NCBI GenBank assembly: GCA_017462345.1
Contig: JAFTRI010000017.1
Location: forward strand, 24,657-88,656
Direction of reading: 5' to 3'
Length of the DNA: 64,000 nucleotides
Source: Muribaculaceae bacterium
GTDB taxonomy: Bacteria > Bacteroidota > Bacteroidia > Bacteroidales > Muribaculaceae
The translations under genes were made by a program, and so were the position numbers. Shown here piece after piece: positions 9,449-18,959 of this stretch (position 1 is its first letter; every line of letters begins with the position of its first letter). Under the pieces are notes generated by a model. It saw only the letters and a list, made by a program, of their open reading frames with translations. It was not told the origin of the DNA and ran no database searches.

Positions 9449-10345
9449 TTAGTTTTCTTGATTTTTTATTGTGTCAAAGATAGTAATTAATCGTGCAAGT
9501 TCATCTTCATTTTTGAAAGGAAATGTTATTTTTCCTTTACCGGTATTGTCACAGGTGAATTGGACCTGGGTCTTGAATGCTGTTGACAGGTGCTTTCGTA
9601 GAATTTCAAATTCTTTCGGGCTGTATTTCGCTTTCGTCGCTGTCGGTTCGGACTGGGACTCTCCTTCGGCGGCTTTCTGGTAGGTTTTGGCTAATTCTTC
9701 GACTTTCCGCACCGATAGCCCGTGTTTGATGATTTCGTTATAGAGTTTAAGTTGTAATGTCGGTTTGTCAATGGAGAGTAATGCCCGGGCGTGTCCCATA
9801 TCGACACGCTTGTCTCTCAATCCCAGTTGGACCTCGGCCGGTAGTTTCAGCAGGCGTAGGAAATTGGCGATTGTTGTTCGCTTTTTCCCGATTCGTTCAC
9901 TGAGCCGTTCTTGAGTGAGATTGTACTGGTCGATGAGTTTTTTGAATGTTAATGCGATTTCGATGGCATTCAGGTCTTCACGCTGAATATTCTCTATAAG
10001 GGCCATTTCAGTCAATTCGCTGTCATTGACCGTGCGTATGTATGCCGGTACTGACACGAGACCGGCTTTCAGGGCTGCGCGGTAACGGCGTTCTCCGGCT
10101 ATTATCTGGTAGGAATTGGTTCCGGTTTTACGTAGCGACAAGGGTTGGATTATCCCCAGTTCGCGTATCGATGTCGCCAGTTCGTCAAGGGCGTCTTCAT
10201 CAAAAGTTGTGCGTGGTTGGTCGGGGTTAGGGGAAATGAGTGAGAGGTCGATGTCGTTTATTGCCGATGAGCCGCGGGCGGGAACATCATCCATCGAAAT
10301 GAGGGAGTCAAGGCCTCGTCCCAATGCGTTTCGTTTTATTGCCAT
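9449..10345 (-). CDS. parB: Chromosome-partitioning protein ParB
   Basis: A centromere-binding CTPase that loads on parS and spreads, working with ParA. The 298-aa protein has the N-terminal ParB/Spo0J motif PNPDQPRTTFDE, the CTP-binding box GERRYRAA, the alpha/helix-turn-helix region with NIQREDLNAIE and TQERLSERIGKKRTTIANFLRLLKLP, and a C-terminal dimerisation segment. It starts 35 nt after parA in the same direction. I did not find a convincing parS palindrome nearby. Confidence 0.96.
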   Translation of the reverse strand: MAIKRNALGRGLDSLISMDDVPARGSSAINDIDLSLISPNPDQPRTTFDEDALDELATSIRELGIIQPLSLRKTGTNSYQIIAGERRYRAALKAGLVSVPAYIRTVNDSELTEMALIENIQREDLNAIEIALTFKKLIDQYNLTQERLSERIGKKRTTIANFLRLLKLPAEVQLGLRDKRVDMGHARALLSIDKPTLQLKLYNEIIKHGLSVRKVEELAKTYQKAAEGESQSEPTATKAKYSPKEFEILRKHLSTAFKTQVQFTCDNTGKGKITFPFKNEDELARLITIFDTIKNQEN

Positions 10346-10380
10346 GATTATATGTCGGTCAGTTGTTTTTTAGTGGATTG

Positions 10381-11157
10381 TTATTGTCGTTGTTTGCGGT
10401 GTTTTGCGATTATTTCCTTGGCAAGCATTATGTGGCTTGTCGCCCCGCGGCTGTCCGGATCGTACAGTAATGCGGGCAGACCGTGGCTTGGAGCTTCGCT
10501 AAGACGTATGTTGCGGGGGATTACCGTGTTGAACACCATATCTCCGAAGTGACCTTTGAGTTCTTCGTATATCTGGTTGGCAAGTCGCAGTCGCGCATCG
10601 TACATTGTCAGCAGGAAACCCTCAATTTCAAGCCCGGGATTGAGCTTGGATTTTATGATGCGGATGGTGTTCAGCAACTTGCTTATGCCTTCGAGGGCGA
10701 AGTACTCGGCTTGTACCGGTATGATTACCGAATGGGCTGCCGTCAGCGCATTCACGGTAATGAGGCCTAATGACGGTGAGCAGTCGATGATGATATAGTC
10801 ATATTTTCCGGTAATGGGTTCTAACAGTCGGGCAAGAACTTTTTCCCGGCCTTGCTTGTTCACCAGTTCAAGCTCTGCTCCGGCAAGGTCTATGCGAGAG
10901 CCCACGAGTTGTAACCCCTTTACACATGTATCGACCTGAGAACCGTCGATAGGGTAGTCGTCGACAAGACATTCGTAGATTGACGATGACATCGATTTCG
11001 GGTCGATGCCATAGCCTGAGGTGGCGTTAGCCTGTGGGTCAGCATCGATAATCAGTACTTTCTTGCCTTGGTCGGCGAGGGATGCCGCAAGGTTTATTGT
11101 TGTGGTAGTTTTCCCCACACCTCCCTTCTGATTGGCTATTGCAATTATTTTACCCAT
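10381..11157 (-). CDS. parA: Chromosome-partitioning ATPase ParA (Soj)
   Basis: A deviant Walker ATPase that moves ParB-parS complexes over the nucleoid. I chose the ATG giving [19 protein letters not shown], the canonical ParA start; a longer frame adds 15 residues with no conservation visible. The deviant Walker A KGGVGKTT is at residues 11-18, followed by [12 protein letters not shown] (Walker A-prime) and [19 protein letters not shown] (Walker B). 258 aa. First gene of the cluster, with an intergenic region of about 250 bp to the divergent OmpA-type lipoprotein. Confidence 0.96.
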   Translation of the reverse strand: MGKIIAIANQKGGVGKTTTTINLAASLADQGKKVLIIDADPQANATSGYGIDPKSMSSSIYECLVDDYPIDGSQVDTCVKGLQLVGSRIDLAGAELELVNKQGREKVLARLLEPITGKYDYIIIDCSPSLGLITVNALTAAHSVIIPVQAEYFALEGISKLLNTIRIIKSKLNPGLEIEGFLLTMYDARLRLANQIYEELKGHFGDMVFNTVIPRNIRLSEAPSHGLPALLYDPDSRGATSHIMLAKEIIAKHRKQRQ

Positions 11158-11239
11158 AGTAAAAAGATTGGTTTTGCACTGCAAAGTAATCATATTTTTC
11201 ACATCGGGGAAATAGTGTTGTGTCCCAAAATGGATGAAA

Positions 11240-11268
11240 TGTTGATAACTGACCGTTTTTGTTGATAA
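11240..11268 (-). repeat. Two direct repeats resembling DnaA boxes upstream of parA
   Basis: The 10-mer GTTGATAACT occurs at 11241-11250 and again at 11261-11270. With the preceding T, each reads TTATCAACA on the minus strand (11240-11248 and 11260-11268), one base from the DnaA box TTATCCACA. They are spaced exactly 20 bp, about two helical turns. They may be binding sites for DnaA or for a regulator of the divergent parA and ompA promoters. Confidence 0.4.
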
Positions 11269-11301
11269 CTGTGGCGGTGTCGGTAAAATGATGGAGTAGG
11301 A

Positions 11302-11331
11302 TTGCCTCGCAGAAAAGTTTTATTAATTTTG
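11302..11331 (+). promoter_or_regulatory. Promoter of the OmpA-lipoprotein/murF-alr/queA operon
   Basis: ATTG (-33 core TTG at 11302-11304), 19-nt spacer, then TAATTTTG at 11324-11331, a full match to TAnnTTTG. It gives a leader of about 75 nt before the lipoprotein ATG. Confidence 0.65.
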
Positions 11332-11410
11332 TAAGGTGGAAAATATAGTGTTTCGGTTTACGTTATATTCTTTATAGAATGGATTTGTAATTTAGAGAAA
11401 GCTATTGGAT

Positions 11411-13378
11411 ATGAAATATTTGTTATTGCCGTTGACTGTTTTGCTTGCGATGGTTGTTGCCGGTTGCGGTGGCGCCAAGTTGTCGGTAGCTGATGAGCAG
11501 ATGGCACGGGGTGAATATTATGATGCCTCAAAGACCTATCGTAAGGTATATAATAAATTGACAAAGCGTGAACAGCGTCCGCAGCGTGGTGAAGTGGCGT
11601 TTAAGATGGCTGAATGCTATCGTAAGATGAGTATGAGCGCGAGAGCCTCTGCCGCTTATCAGAATGCGATACGCTATGGTTATCCTGATTCGACCGCGCA
11701 ATTGCATTTGGCACAGATGTTGCATGCCGAAGGGAAGTATGGGGCGGCGGTTAAGGCGTACGAGGAGTTCCTGTCGCGCTGTCCGTCGTCAAAGATTGCC
11801 AAGACCGGTCTGGCCGGAAGCCGTATGGCGGTTGAAATGAAAAAGAACCCCACGAGGTACGTTGTCAAGAATGCCAAACTGTTCAATTCCCGTCGGGCTG
11901 ATTTCTCCCCGATGTTCGGAGGCGAAGACAATGACATATTATATTTTGCCACAACCAATGAAAAGGTGATGGGGACGCGCCGTAGTGAGATTACCGGAAT
12001 GAAAAAGTCCGATATATGGATGTCCAAGAAAAATGAACTCGGTGAATGGCAGCGTCCCGAAGCGGTTGAAGGAGAACTGAACTCGGAATTGGATGAAGGC
12101 ATAATATCGTTTTCTCCCGATGGCTCTACAATGTATCTGACCAAGGCGCGCCGTGAGCCAAATGCCAATACGGGAGTGGAAATATATACATCACAGCGCA
12201 GTGACGCACAGTGGAGTGCCCCCGTGAAATATGAGATAACCGCCGACACGTTGTCGAGCTACGGGCATCCGGCAGTGTCTCCTGACGGGACTTATCTGTA
12301 TTTCACATCTGATATGCCGGGCGGATCGGGAGGAAAGGATTTGTGGCGTGTGAACCTGAAAGAACGTGCCGGATCACTTGAAAATTTGGGCGAATTTATT
12401 AATACTCCCGGAGATGAGGTATTCCCCTATATGCGCACGGACAGCATCCTGTATTTTGCTTCTGATGGACATCCCGGAATGGGAGGGCTTGACATTTTCA
12501 AGGCGACACTTACCCCTTCGGGAGGATGGAGCGTAGTGAACATGGGAATACCCGTTAATTCATCGAGCGATGATTTTGGTATAACATTTGACGATGGGGA
12601 ACGTGGTTTCTTCAGTTCCAATCGGAATGACGGTCGAGGATATGACCATATCTACTCTTTTGAACTGCCCGATTTACAGATATTGATTTCTGGATGGGTG
12701 CTTGATAAGGATGAAGAGCCTGTGCCTAATGCTGTGATTCGCATTGTCGGTAATGACGGCTCCAATCAGAAAGCAGTGGCCCGTGATGACGGCTCGTTCA
12801 GCTTTCCGCTACAGCGTGGTGTAAAGTATGTGATGCTTGCCGGGGCAAAGGGGTATCTTAATGCAAAACAGGAATTTACGTCTGATACGGCAGAAGAGGA
12901 TGCCGAGTATGGCGTTGATTTTATTCTGGCATCTATAACCAAGCCTGTTGTAATCGAAAACATTTTTTACGATTTTGACAAGGCGACTCTCCGTCCGGAA
13001 TCAAAGACGGCTCTTGATGAAATGGCGCAGATGTTGAGGGACAATCCCAATGTGACAATCGAGATGGCATCTCACACCGACCGTTGGGGTGCCGATGAAT
13101 ATAACCTTGACTTGTCTCATCGCCGAGCTCAATCGGTTATTGATTATCTGATTGAGGCGGGGATAAGCGCCGAGCGTCTGCAGCCGCAGGGATATGGTGA
13201 GTCGCGTCCTAAGACGATTACAAAGAAACTGGCTCGTGAATATCCGCAGTTTAAGGAAGGGGATATTCTTGTCGAGGATTATATAATTGCCTTGCCTGAA
13301 GCTGATCAGGAAGTAGCCGACCAGATAAATCGCCGTACGGAATTTCAGGTACTGTCCATTGATTATCAGATGTATTGA
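11411..13378 (+). CDS. OmpA-family lipoprotein with TPR, WD40-like and Cna/CarboxypepD-like domains
   Basis: An outer-membrane lipoprotein probably anchored to peptidoglycan. I start at the ATG giving MKYLLLPLTVLLAMVVAGCGG, with a lipobox VAGC; the TTG two codons before is less likely. 655 aa. Domains in order: TPR-like helices (about 25-140), a WD40/PD40-type beta-propeller region with repeated FSPDG/VSPDGTYLYFTSD motifs (about 150-410), a carboxypeptidase-regulatory-like beta domain (about 425-510), and an OmpA C-terminal domain beginning IFYDFDKATLRPES with the DAP-binding SHTDRWG and NLDLSHRRAQSV. The architecture matches PorE/gliding-associated OmpA proteins of Bacteroidota. It leads a tight operon with the GSCFA gene. 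Confidence 0.9.
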   Translation: MKYLLLPLTVLLAMVVAGCGGAKLSVADEQMARGEYYDASKTYRKVYNKLTKREQRPQRGEVAFKMAECYRKMSMSARASAAYQNAIRYGYPDSTAQLHLAQMLHAEGKYGAAVKAYEEFLSRCPSSKIAKTGLAGSRMAVEMKKNPTRYVVKNAKLFNSRRADFSPMFGGEDNDILYFATTNEKVMGTRRSEITGMKKSDIWMSKKNELGEWQRPEAVEGELNSELDEGIISFSPDGSTMYLTKARREPNANTGVEIYTSQRSDAQWSAPVKYEITADTLSSYGHPAVSPDGTYLYFTSDMPGGSGGKDLWRVNLKERAGSLENLGEFINTPGDEVFPYMRTDSILYFASDGHPGMGGLDIFKATLTPSGGWSVVNMGIPVNSSSDDFGITFDDGERGFFSSNRNDGRGYDHIYSFELPDLQILISGWVLDKDEEPVPNAVIRIVGNDGSNQKAVARDDGSFSFPLQRGVKYVMLAGAKGYLNAKQEFTSDTAEEDAEYGVDFILASITKPVVIENIFYDFDKATLRPESKTALDEMAQMLRDNPNVTIEMASHTDRWGADEYNLDLSHRRAQSVIDYLIEAGISAERLQPQGYGESRPKTITKKLAREYPQFKEGDILVEDYIIALPEADQEVADQINRRTEFQVLSIDYQMY

Positions 13379-14358
13379 TGATGGAGTTCCGTACACCGGT
13401 ATTGCCGTTAAGACATGAAGGTCTGGTCGTTCATGACCGTCCGGTAATCATGCTCGGCTCATGTTTCAGTGACAATATCGGACGGTGTCTGCGTGATGCG
13501 TTGTTCGACGTTAATGTGAACCCGTATGGAACGTTGTATAATCCTGCGAGTATCGCATCGGCATTAGGAGAGATTATCTCATGCCGTCGTTATGGTCGCG
13601 GCGACCTGTTCATGTATGAAGGGCGTTATCACAGTTTCTCTCATCATTCTGTTTTTTCAGGAGTCTCTTCCGAGTCAGTATTGTCGGGCATCAACAGTAG
13701 TATTTGTCTCGCACATGAAATGTTGCAGTCGGCTACGGTATTGTGCGTAACATTCGGTACTGCGTATGTCTATCGGTTGGCTGATAGCGGGCAGGTGGTG
13801 TCAAATTGCCATAAGCTACCGCCGTCGAGGTTTTGTCGGCAGGCGATGGCTGTTGATGAAATCGTCGGTATATGGCAGCCGCTGGTTGACCGGTTGCTCG
13901 ACTTTAATCCGGGAATAAAGATAGTGTTTACGGTCAGCCCGATAAGACATCTCGCTGATGGTGCTCATGGAAATCAGTTGAGCAAGTCGACCCTATTGCT
14001 TGCCGTTGATAAATTGGTATCGATGAATCAAGATGAGGCAATATATTTCCCGGCTTATGAAATAATGATGGATGATCTGCGGGATTATAGGTTCTACGCC
14101 GGAGATATGACTCATCCGTCGGATGTCGCTGTGGCGTATATATATGATTGTTTCTCCAAATCCTTTTTTGACGAGGATACCATTGCGTTGGCACGGAGGT
14201 GCAAAAAGATTACACGACGGTTATTGCACCGTCCGATGTCTGATGACGAACTGTCAGTCAGACGTTTTGCCGATTCTACACGCGAGGCTCTCGATGCGTT
14301 GTTGAGCACCAGGCCGTGTCTGAAGCGTGCGGTTGATAAAATATTGATAGCCCGATGA
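13378..14358 (+). CDS. GSCFA domain protein
   Basis: 326 aa. The N-terminal motif MLGSCFSDNIGRCL is the GSCFA signature, followed by NPYGTLYNPASIA and later FTVSPIRHLADG and MTHPSDVAVAYIYDCF. These resemble SGNH/GDSL-type hydrolases: a Ser in GSCFS and a late Asp/His-like pair (PIRHL, MTHPSD). The enzymatic role has not been established to my knowledge. The start ATG overlaps the stop of the preceding gene (ATGA arrangement) and the stop overlaps the start of murF-alr by four bases, so translation is probably coupled. Context suggests envelope carbohydrate or peptidoglycan chemistry. Confidence 0.87.
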   Translation: MMEFRTPVLPLRHEGLVVHDRPVIMLGSCFSDNIGRCLRDALFDVNVNPYGTLYNPASIASALGEIISCRRYGRGDLFMYEGRYHSFSHHSVFSGVSSESVLSGINSSICLAHEMLQSATVLCVTFGTAYVYRLADSGQVVSNCHKLPPSRFCRQAMAVDEIVGIWQPLVDRLLDFNPGIKIVFTVSPIRHLADGAHGNQLSKSTLLLAVDKLVSMNQDEAIYFPAYEIMMDDLRDYRFYAGDMTHPSDVAVAYIYDCFSKSFFDEDTIALARRCKKITRRLLHRPMSDDELSVRRFADSTREALDALLSTRPCLKRAVDKILIAR

Positions 14359-16826
14359 ACTATACCATAGCCCATATTGCTGAGATTCTGCGGCTTCCTC
14401 AACCCGGATGCCCTGCACAGCGCATATCGGTTCTTCTGACCGACAGCCGGTCGTTGACCTATCCACAGGAGTCATTATTCTTTGCATTACGTACACGCAA
14501 TAATGACGGACACCGTTATCTTATGGAATTGTATGACAAGGGGGTCAGGAATTTTGTCGTTGACCATGTCCCGTTGACAATGAGTGACCTTAGCGATGTC
14601 AACATGCTTGTTGTCTCTGATGTGACCCGGGCATTGCAATCCATTGCCCGTTATCATCGCGGCAGATTTTCCGTTCCGGTGATAGGGATAACAGGAAGTC
14701 GGGGTAAGACAACGGTAAAAGAATGGCTGTACCAGTTGCTTCATGATGAATATAATGTGGTACGAAGTCCAAGAAGCTATAACTCTCAGATAGGTGTGCC
14801 GTTGTCGGTATGGGAAATGAATGAGGATACGGAACTTGCAGTCTTTGAGGCGGGTATATCGTTACCCGATGAGATGCACGTGCTTCAGTCGATGATCAAC
14901 CCGGGTATTGGAATATTGACCAATATCGGTGACGAACATAGTGACGGATTTGCCTCCTGCCGAGAAAAGTGTGCCGAGAAAGTGTTGTTGTTCCGGGATT
15001 GTGACTGCATAATATATAATGGAGACGACCCGCTGATTAGCGATGTTGTTGCATCTTCTTGTCCTACTGTCAAGGAAATAGCATGGTCAATGCATGATGG
15101 TGACCGCCCGTTGTTCATTTCCGGGATAATGAAATATCACTCGACAACCGAGATACACTATTCCTATTTGTCGCGTGACGGCATGGTGACAATACCGTTC
15201 ACGGCCGATGCCGATATAGAGAATGCCATTCACTGTCTTGCTGTGATGTTGTATCTCAACCGTCCGCTTGATGTGCTTGCCTCACGTATGTCGGTACTCT
15301 CACCCGTAGGTACGCGCCTTAATGTTATTGAAGGGGTAAATAACTGCCTTCTGATATATGATTCCTATACTTCCGATTTCCATTCGCTGGTGCCTGCCCT
15401 CGATTTTATGGAGCGCCGGGCAACCGGTGCACGGTCTTTGACAGTGATACTCAGTGATGTGATGCATGAGACGATGGAATCAGCGTCATTGTACCGTTCG
15501 GTTGCGAAACTGTTGAGACAGAAAGGTGTAGACAGGCTTATCGGTATCGGTGAGGAGATAATGGCTCATAGTCGCTATTTCGGAGTGAATGATTCGTTTT
15601 ATCATGATACTTCCGATTTCCTTTCTCAGGTGTCGACTAGCGACTTTGGCAATGAATTGATACTGATAAAAGGTGCTGCGCATTTTCACTTCGAGGCATT
15701 AAGCGAAGTCCTTGAGTCCCGACAGCACGAAACTGTGCTCGAGGTTAATCTTGACTCGGTTGTACACAATTACAATAATTTCCGTTCGAGAGTAAATCCC
15801 GGTACAGGGATAGTGTGTATGGTAAAGGCTTCGGGCTATGGTGCCGGTTCTTATGAGTTGGCGAAGACTTTGCAGTCACAGGGGGCGGCATATTTGGCTG
15901 TAGCCGTGCTTGATGAAGGTGTGGATCTGCGCAAGGCCGGTATAACGATGCCCATAATGGTTCTAAATCCTAAAGTGACGAATTATAAGACTCTGTTCGC
16001 TTATAATCTTGAACCGGAAATATATAGCTTCGAAATCCTTAATGAAATAATACACGAGGCACGAAAGTATGTCATAAATGGCTACCCTGTACATATAAAG
16101 CTTGACACCGGAATGCACCGTCTCGGATTTTTGGAACAGGATATACCAGAATTGCTTGCGATACTTGCTGGACAGGATGCGATAGAACCTCGTTCGGTGT
16201 TTTCTCATCTTGCGGCTGCCGACTGCCCTGAAATGGATGATTATACCCGGGGACAGTTTGACTATTTCGACCGCTGTTGTGAATTGCTGCAGTCAGGATT
16301 CAACCATCACATCCTGCGCCATATTCTCAACTCCACTGGAATAACGCGATTCCCTGAGCATCAGCATGACATGGTGAGGCTCGGTATATGCCTTTATGGC
16401 ATTCCAACGATGTCCGACCGTTCTCAAGGTGATTTGCGGCCGGTATCATCATTGTACACTGTTATAATATCCATTAAGGAATGGGAGGCCGGAACAACTG
16501 TCGGATACTCGCGCAGGGGAGTGTTGTCCCGTCATTCCCGTATTGCGACAATACCGGTAGGCTATGCCGACGGTATCGACCGCCATCTTGGCAACGGGAA
16601 AGCCTCGTTTTTTGTCAACGGGCATCGGTGCCCCACTGTGGGAAATATCTGTATGGATGTCTGTATGATAGATGTTACCGATGCCGGTTGTGAAGTAGGA
16701 GACCATGTCGAGATATTCGGGGAAAATATTCCGGTGGCGGAACTTGCCGACAAACTTGGAACAATCCCTTACGAGATACTGACATCGGTGTCATCCCGTG
16801 TGAAACGTGTATATTATCGTGAGTAG
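14355..16826 (+). CDS. murF: Bifunctional UDP-MurNAc-tripeptide:D-Ala-D-Ala ligase / alanine racemase
   Basis: One 823-aa polypeptide fusing two peptidoglycan-precursor enzymes. Residues 1 to about 455 are a Mur ligase: P-loop GITGSRGKTT at 111-120, NSQIGVPLSVWEM, the ILTNIGDEHSDGF motif, and the C-terminal domain with LIYDSYTSDFHSL. Residues about 460-823 are a PLP-dependent alanine racemase: LEVNLDSVVHNYNNF, the PLP lysine Lys491 in MVKASGYGAGS, KLDTGMHRLGF, HILNSTGI, MVRLGICLYG, TVGYSRRG with the catalytic Tyr, and NICMDVCMIDVT. This fusion is common in Bacteroidetes. It lets the enzyme that makes D-Ala sit beside the ligase that uses D-Ala-D-Ala. Cytosolic. ATGA overlap with the GSCFA gene. 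Confidence 0.95.
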   Translation: MNYTIAHIAEILRLPQPGCPAQRISVLLTDSRSLTYPQESLFFALRTRNNDGHRYLMELYDKGVRNFVVDHVPLTMSDLSDVNMLVVSDVTRALQSIARYHRGRFSVPVIGITGSRGKTTVKEWLYQLLHDEYNVVRSPRSYNSQIGVPLSVWEMNEDTELAVFEAGISLPDEMHVLQSMINPGIGILTNIGDEHSDGFASCREKCAEKVLLFRDCDCIIYNGDDPLISDVVASSCPTVKEIAWSMHDGDRPLFISGIMKYHSTTEIHYSYLSRDGMVTIPFTADADIENAIHCLAVMLYLNRPLDVLASRMSVLSPVGTRLNVIEGVNNCLLIYDSYTSDFHSLVPALDFMERRATGARSLTVILSDVMHETMESASLYRSVAKLLRQKGVDRLIGIGEEIMAHSRYFGVNDSFYHDTSDFLSQVSTSDFGNELILIKGAAHFHFEALSEVLESRQHETVLEVNLDSVVHNYNNFRSRVNPGTGIVCMVKASGYGAGSYELAKTLQSQGAAYLAVAVLDEGVDLRKAGITMPIMVLNPKVTNYKTLFAYNLEPEIYSFEILNEIIHEARKYVINGYPVHIKLDTGMHRLGFLEQDIPELLAILAGQDAIEPRSVFSHLAAADCPEMDDYTRGQFDYFDRCCELLQSGFNHHILRHILNSTGITRFPEHQHDMVRLGICLYGIPTMSDRSQGDLRPVSSLYTVIISIKEWEAGTTVGYSRRGVLSRHSRIATIPVGYADGIDRHLGNGKASFFVNGHRCPTVGNICMDVCMIDVTDAGCEVGDHVEIFGENIPVAELADKLGTIPYEILTSVSSRVKRVYYRE

Positions 16827-16845
16827 ACTTGACTTTGTGAAAAAT

Positions 16846-18060
16846 ATGGACAGCAATATAAGGAATATACGCATAGAAGAATACAATTATCCGTTACCCG
16901 ATGAGCGGATAGCGCGTCATCCGCTTTCTCGGCGCGACAGTTGCAAGTTGCTTGTGAGGACTCATGACGGAGTACTTTCAGAACATCTGTTCTCTGAACT
17001 GCCGGGACTGTTGCCGGCCGATTCGATGCTCGTCTATAATAACACCCGTGTAATAAATGCCCGCTTGCGTTTTCGGAAAGGCGAGGGTGGGGCATTGATT
17101 GAGATATTCTGCCTTGAGCCTCTTGAGCCTCGGGACTATGCCATGAATTTTGCTTCGACGGCATCATGTTCGTGGATATGTTTTGTGGGAAATTCAAAGC
17201 GTTGGAAGCAAGGTGAACTTTCGTCTATTGTTGAGATTGATGGCAGGCAGGTGACATTGGTTGCAAAGCGGTTGGGTAAAGACGGGAATGCCTCACATGT
17301 AATGTTTTCGTGGGATAATCCCGGGCTTTCATTCTCACGGATAATAAGTGCTGTCGGGGAAATCCCCATACCTCCTTATCTTAACCGCTCAACCGAGACA
17401 AGCGACTCGACTGATTATCAGACAGTCTATTCCCATATCGACGGCTCGGTGGCTGCTCCCACAGCCGGTCTCCATTTTACGCCTGAAGTCCTTGATGCTG
17501 TTTCCCGCATAGGAATCCCCCGTAGGGAACTTACGCTGCATGTGGGGGCAGGGACATTCCAGCCGGTCAAGAGCGAGACGATTGGCGGACATGAGATGCA
17601 CAGCGAATTTATTGCTGTGCATCGGACATTGGTAAGGGAGCTTGCCGACGGTAACCGCAAAGTCATTGCCGTCGGAACTACATCGGTAAGGACTCTCGAA
17701 AGCCTGTATCATCTTGGATGTATGGCACATCAGGGAATGGGAATCAGTGAGCTGCCACAGTGGTATCCATATTCCGCCACACATCCTCAACTGACGGTTA
17801 AAGACTCGTTGGAAGCCCTGTTGTCACAACTTGACATGACCGGTCAGGACACTCTGATAGCCTCTACACGTGTCATTATTGCACCGGGATACACCTACCG
17901 TATAGTAAAGGGGATAATAACCAATTTCCATCAACCGCAGTCCACATTGCTCTTACTCGTTTCGGCATTTGTCGAGGGCGATTGGAAAGCAATGTATGAA
18001 TTTGCCCTTTCCCGCGACTTCCGCTTCCTCAGTTACGGTGATGCCTCACTCCTGCTTTGA
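16846..18060 (+). CDS. queA: tRNA preQ1(34) S-adenosylmethionine ribosyltransferase-isomerase QueA
   Basis: Transfers the ribosyl part of SAM to preQ1 in tRNA to make epoxyqueuosine. Starting at the ATG 19 nt after murF-alr gives MDSNIRNIRIEEYNYPLPDERIA, the family's usual start (a longer frame would overlap murF-alr). 404 aa, slightly longer than the typical 340-350. Family motifs: YPLPDERIARHPLSRRD, LVYNNTRVINARL, GEIPIPPYLNR, YQTVYSHIDGSVAAPTAGLHF, TLHVGAGTFQPVKSE and NFHQPQSTLLLLVSAF. It is the last gene of the operon, converging on ruvC with 8 bp between stops. Confidence 0.95.
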   Translation: MDSNIRNIRIEEYNYPLPDERIARHPLSRRDSCKLLVRTHDGVLSEHLFSELPGLLPADSMLVYNNTRVINARLRFRKGEGGALIEIFCLEPLEPRDYAMNFASTASCSWICFVGNSKRWKQGELSSIVEIDGRQVTLVAKRLGKDGNASHVMFSWDNPGLSFSRIISAVGEIPIPPYLNRSTETSDSTDYQTVYSHIDGSVAAPTAGLHFTPEVLDAVSRIGIPRRELTLHVGAGTFQPVKSETIGGHEMHSEFIAVHRTLVRELADGNRKVIAVGTTSVRTLESLYHLGCMAHQGMGISELPQWYPYSATHPQLTVKDSLEALLSQLDMTGQDTLIASTRVIIAPGYTYRIVKGIITNFHQPQSTLLLLVSAFVEGDWKAMYEFALSRDFRFLSYGDASLLL

Positions 18061-18068
18061 CAGCAGTA

Positions 18069-18647
18069 TTATTTTACCTTGTCGGGGTGTTTTGCAATGA
18101 ATTCTTTCCATGACTTGCACCCTTTCTCTATCTGGGGACGCGACGATTCATAAAAATGGCACAACGCTGCGCCGAGGGCATCCGTGGCATCGAGTTGAGG
18201 CAGCAGATTCTCTTTTGGAATGTTGAGTATGCGGCGCAACATCTCCTGGACCTGCTCCTTGCTTGCTGCACCGTTTCCGGTGATGGCCATCTTGATTTTA
18301 CGTGGCTCGTATTCGGTGATAGGAATATCGCGGTTCAGCGCTGCGGCCATGGCAACACCCTGTGCTCGCCCGAGTTTCAGCATTGATTGTACGTTTTTGC
18401 CGAAGAAAGGGGCTTCGATAGCCATTTCGTCGGGGAGATACTGCTCGATAAGGGATGTTACCCGGGTGAAAATACGTGACAGGCGCAGATAATGGCTCTC
18501 GAACTTGCTCAATTGTATTACCCCCATTGCAATCATCACAGGCTTTCGGGACTTGATTCCGAGAATCCCGTAACCCATTACATTGGTCCCCGGATCGATA
18601 CCTATTATGATACGCTCCCATTGGCGCAATGGATGGTCGGCACTCAT
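18069..18647 (-). CDS. ruvC: Holliday junction resolvase RuvC
   Basis: Cuts four-way DNA junctions after RuvAB branch migration. 192 aa. The acidic active site is visible: Asp in [12 protein letters not shown] (residues about 16-27), Glu in [11 protein letters not shown], and the final Asp residues in [14 protein letters not shown]. Basic residues [22 protein letters not shown] fit the junction-binding region. The N-terminal ten residues before IIIGIDPG are a short extension. The start overlaps the stop of the DUF4286 gene by four bases. Confidence 0.95.
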   Translation of the reverse strand: MSADHPLRQWERIIIGIDPGTNVMGYGILGIKSRKPVMIAMGVIQLSKFESHYLRLSRIFTRVTSLIEQYLPDEMAIEAPFFGKNVQSMLKLGRAQGVAMAAALNRDIPITEYEPRKIKMAITGNGAASKEQVQEMLRRILNIPKENLLPQLDATDALGAALCHFYESSRPQIEKGCKSWKEFIAKHPDKVK

Positions 18648-18952
18648 GAATTGATAATCTCCATGAATGTGGTGAAATGCAGTATTCGCTCACCGTATTG
18701 TTTGCCGAGCTTTTCTTTTAGCAGCGAGGCTTCCGTGTCATGCCAACGGCTTGCGTCATCGTAAGATGCGGCACGCAGCTGTACGGCATAGCTTGTCCCC
18801 TCCGGGTCGCTGTCGATGAGTATGCGTGACACTATGGGGTCAGTGAAATGTCCCGAAGCTGTTGCACACGGTATGTATGTTTCCTGTACCCAAGAGATGA
18901 ATGCCTGTACAACCGAGTTGTGGACATGGAATGTAGTGTTGAGCAGTACCAT
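18644..18952 (-). CDS. DUF4286 family protein
   Basis: A 102-aa protein of unknown function. [28 protein letters not shown] and the ending [13 protein letters not shown] match the pattern I associate with DUF4286, a small Bacteroidetes family with a ferredoxin-like alpha-beta fold predicted. No signal peptide or metal site is evident. It sits directly before ruvC with a four-base ATGA overlap, an arrangement that points to a conserved, coupled pair, but no functional tie to resolvase is known to me. Confidence 0.78.
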   Translation of the reverse strand: MVLLNTTFHVHNSVVQAFISWVQETYIPCATASGHFTDPIVSRILIDSDPEGTSYAVQLRAASYDDASRWHDTEASLLKEKLGKQYGERILHFTTFMEIINS

Positions 18953-18959
18953 GGTTTCT

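Noticed and set aside
11158-11410. Chromosome origin between parA and the OmpA operon
   Set aside because: Gene direction flips here and two DnaA-box-like repeats are present, but the plus strand seems G-rich on both sides in the lines I counted by hand, and two boxes are too few. Kept only as a repeat finding.
14355-16826. MurF-Alr fusion as a novelty
   Set aside because: The fusion is well known in Bacteroidetes; both catalytic halves look normal.
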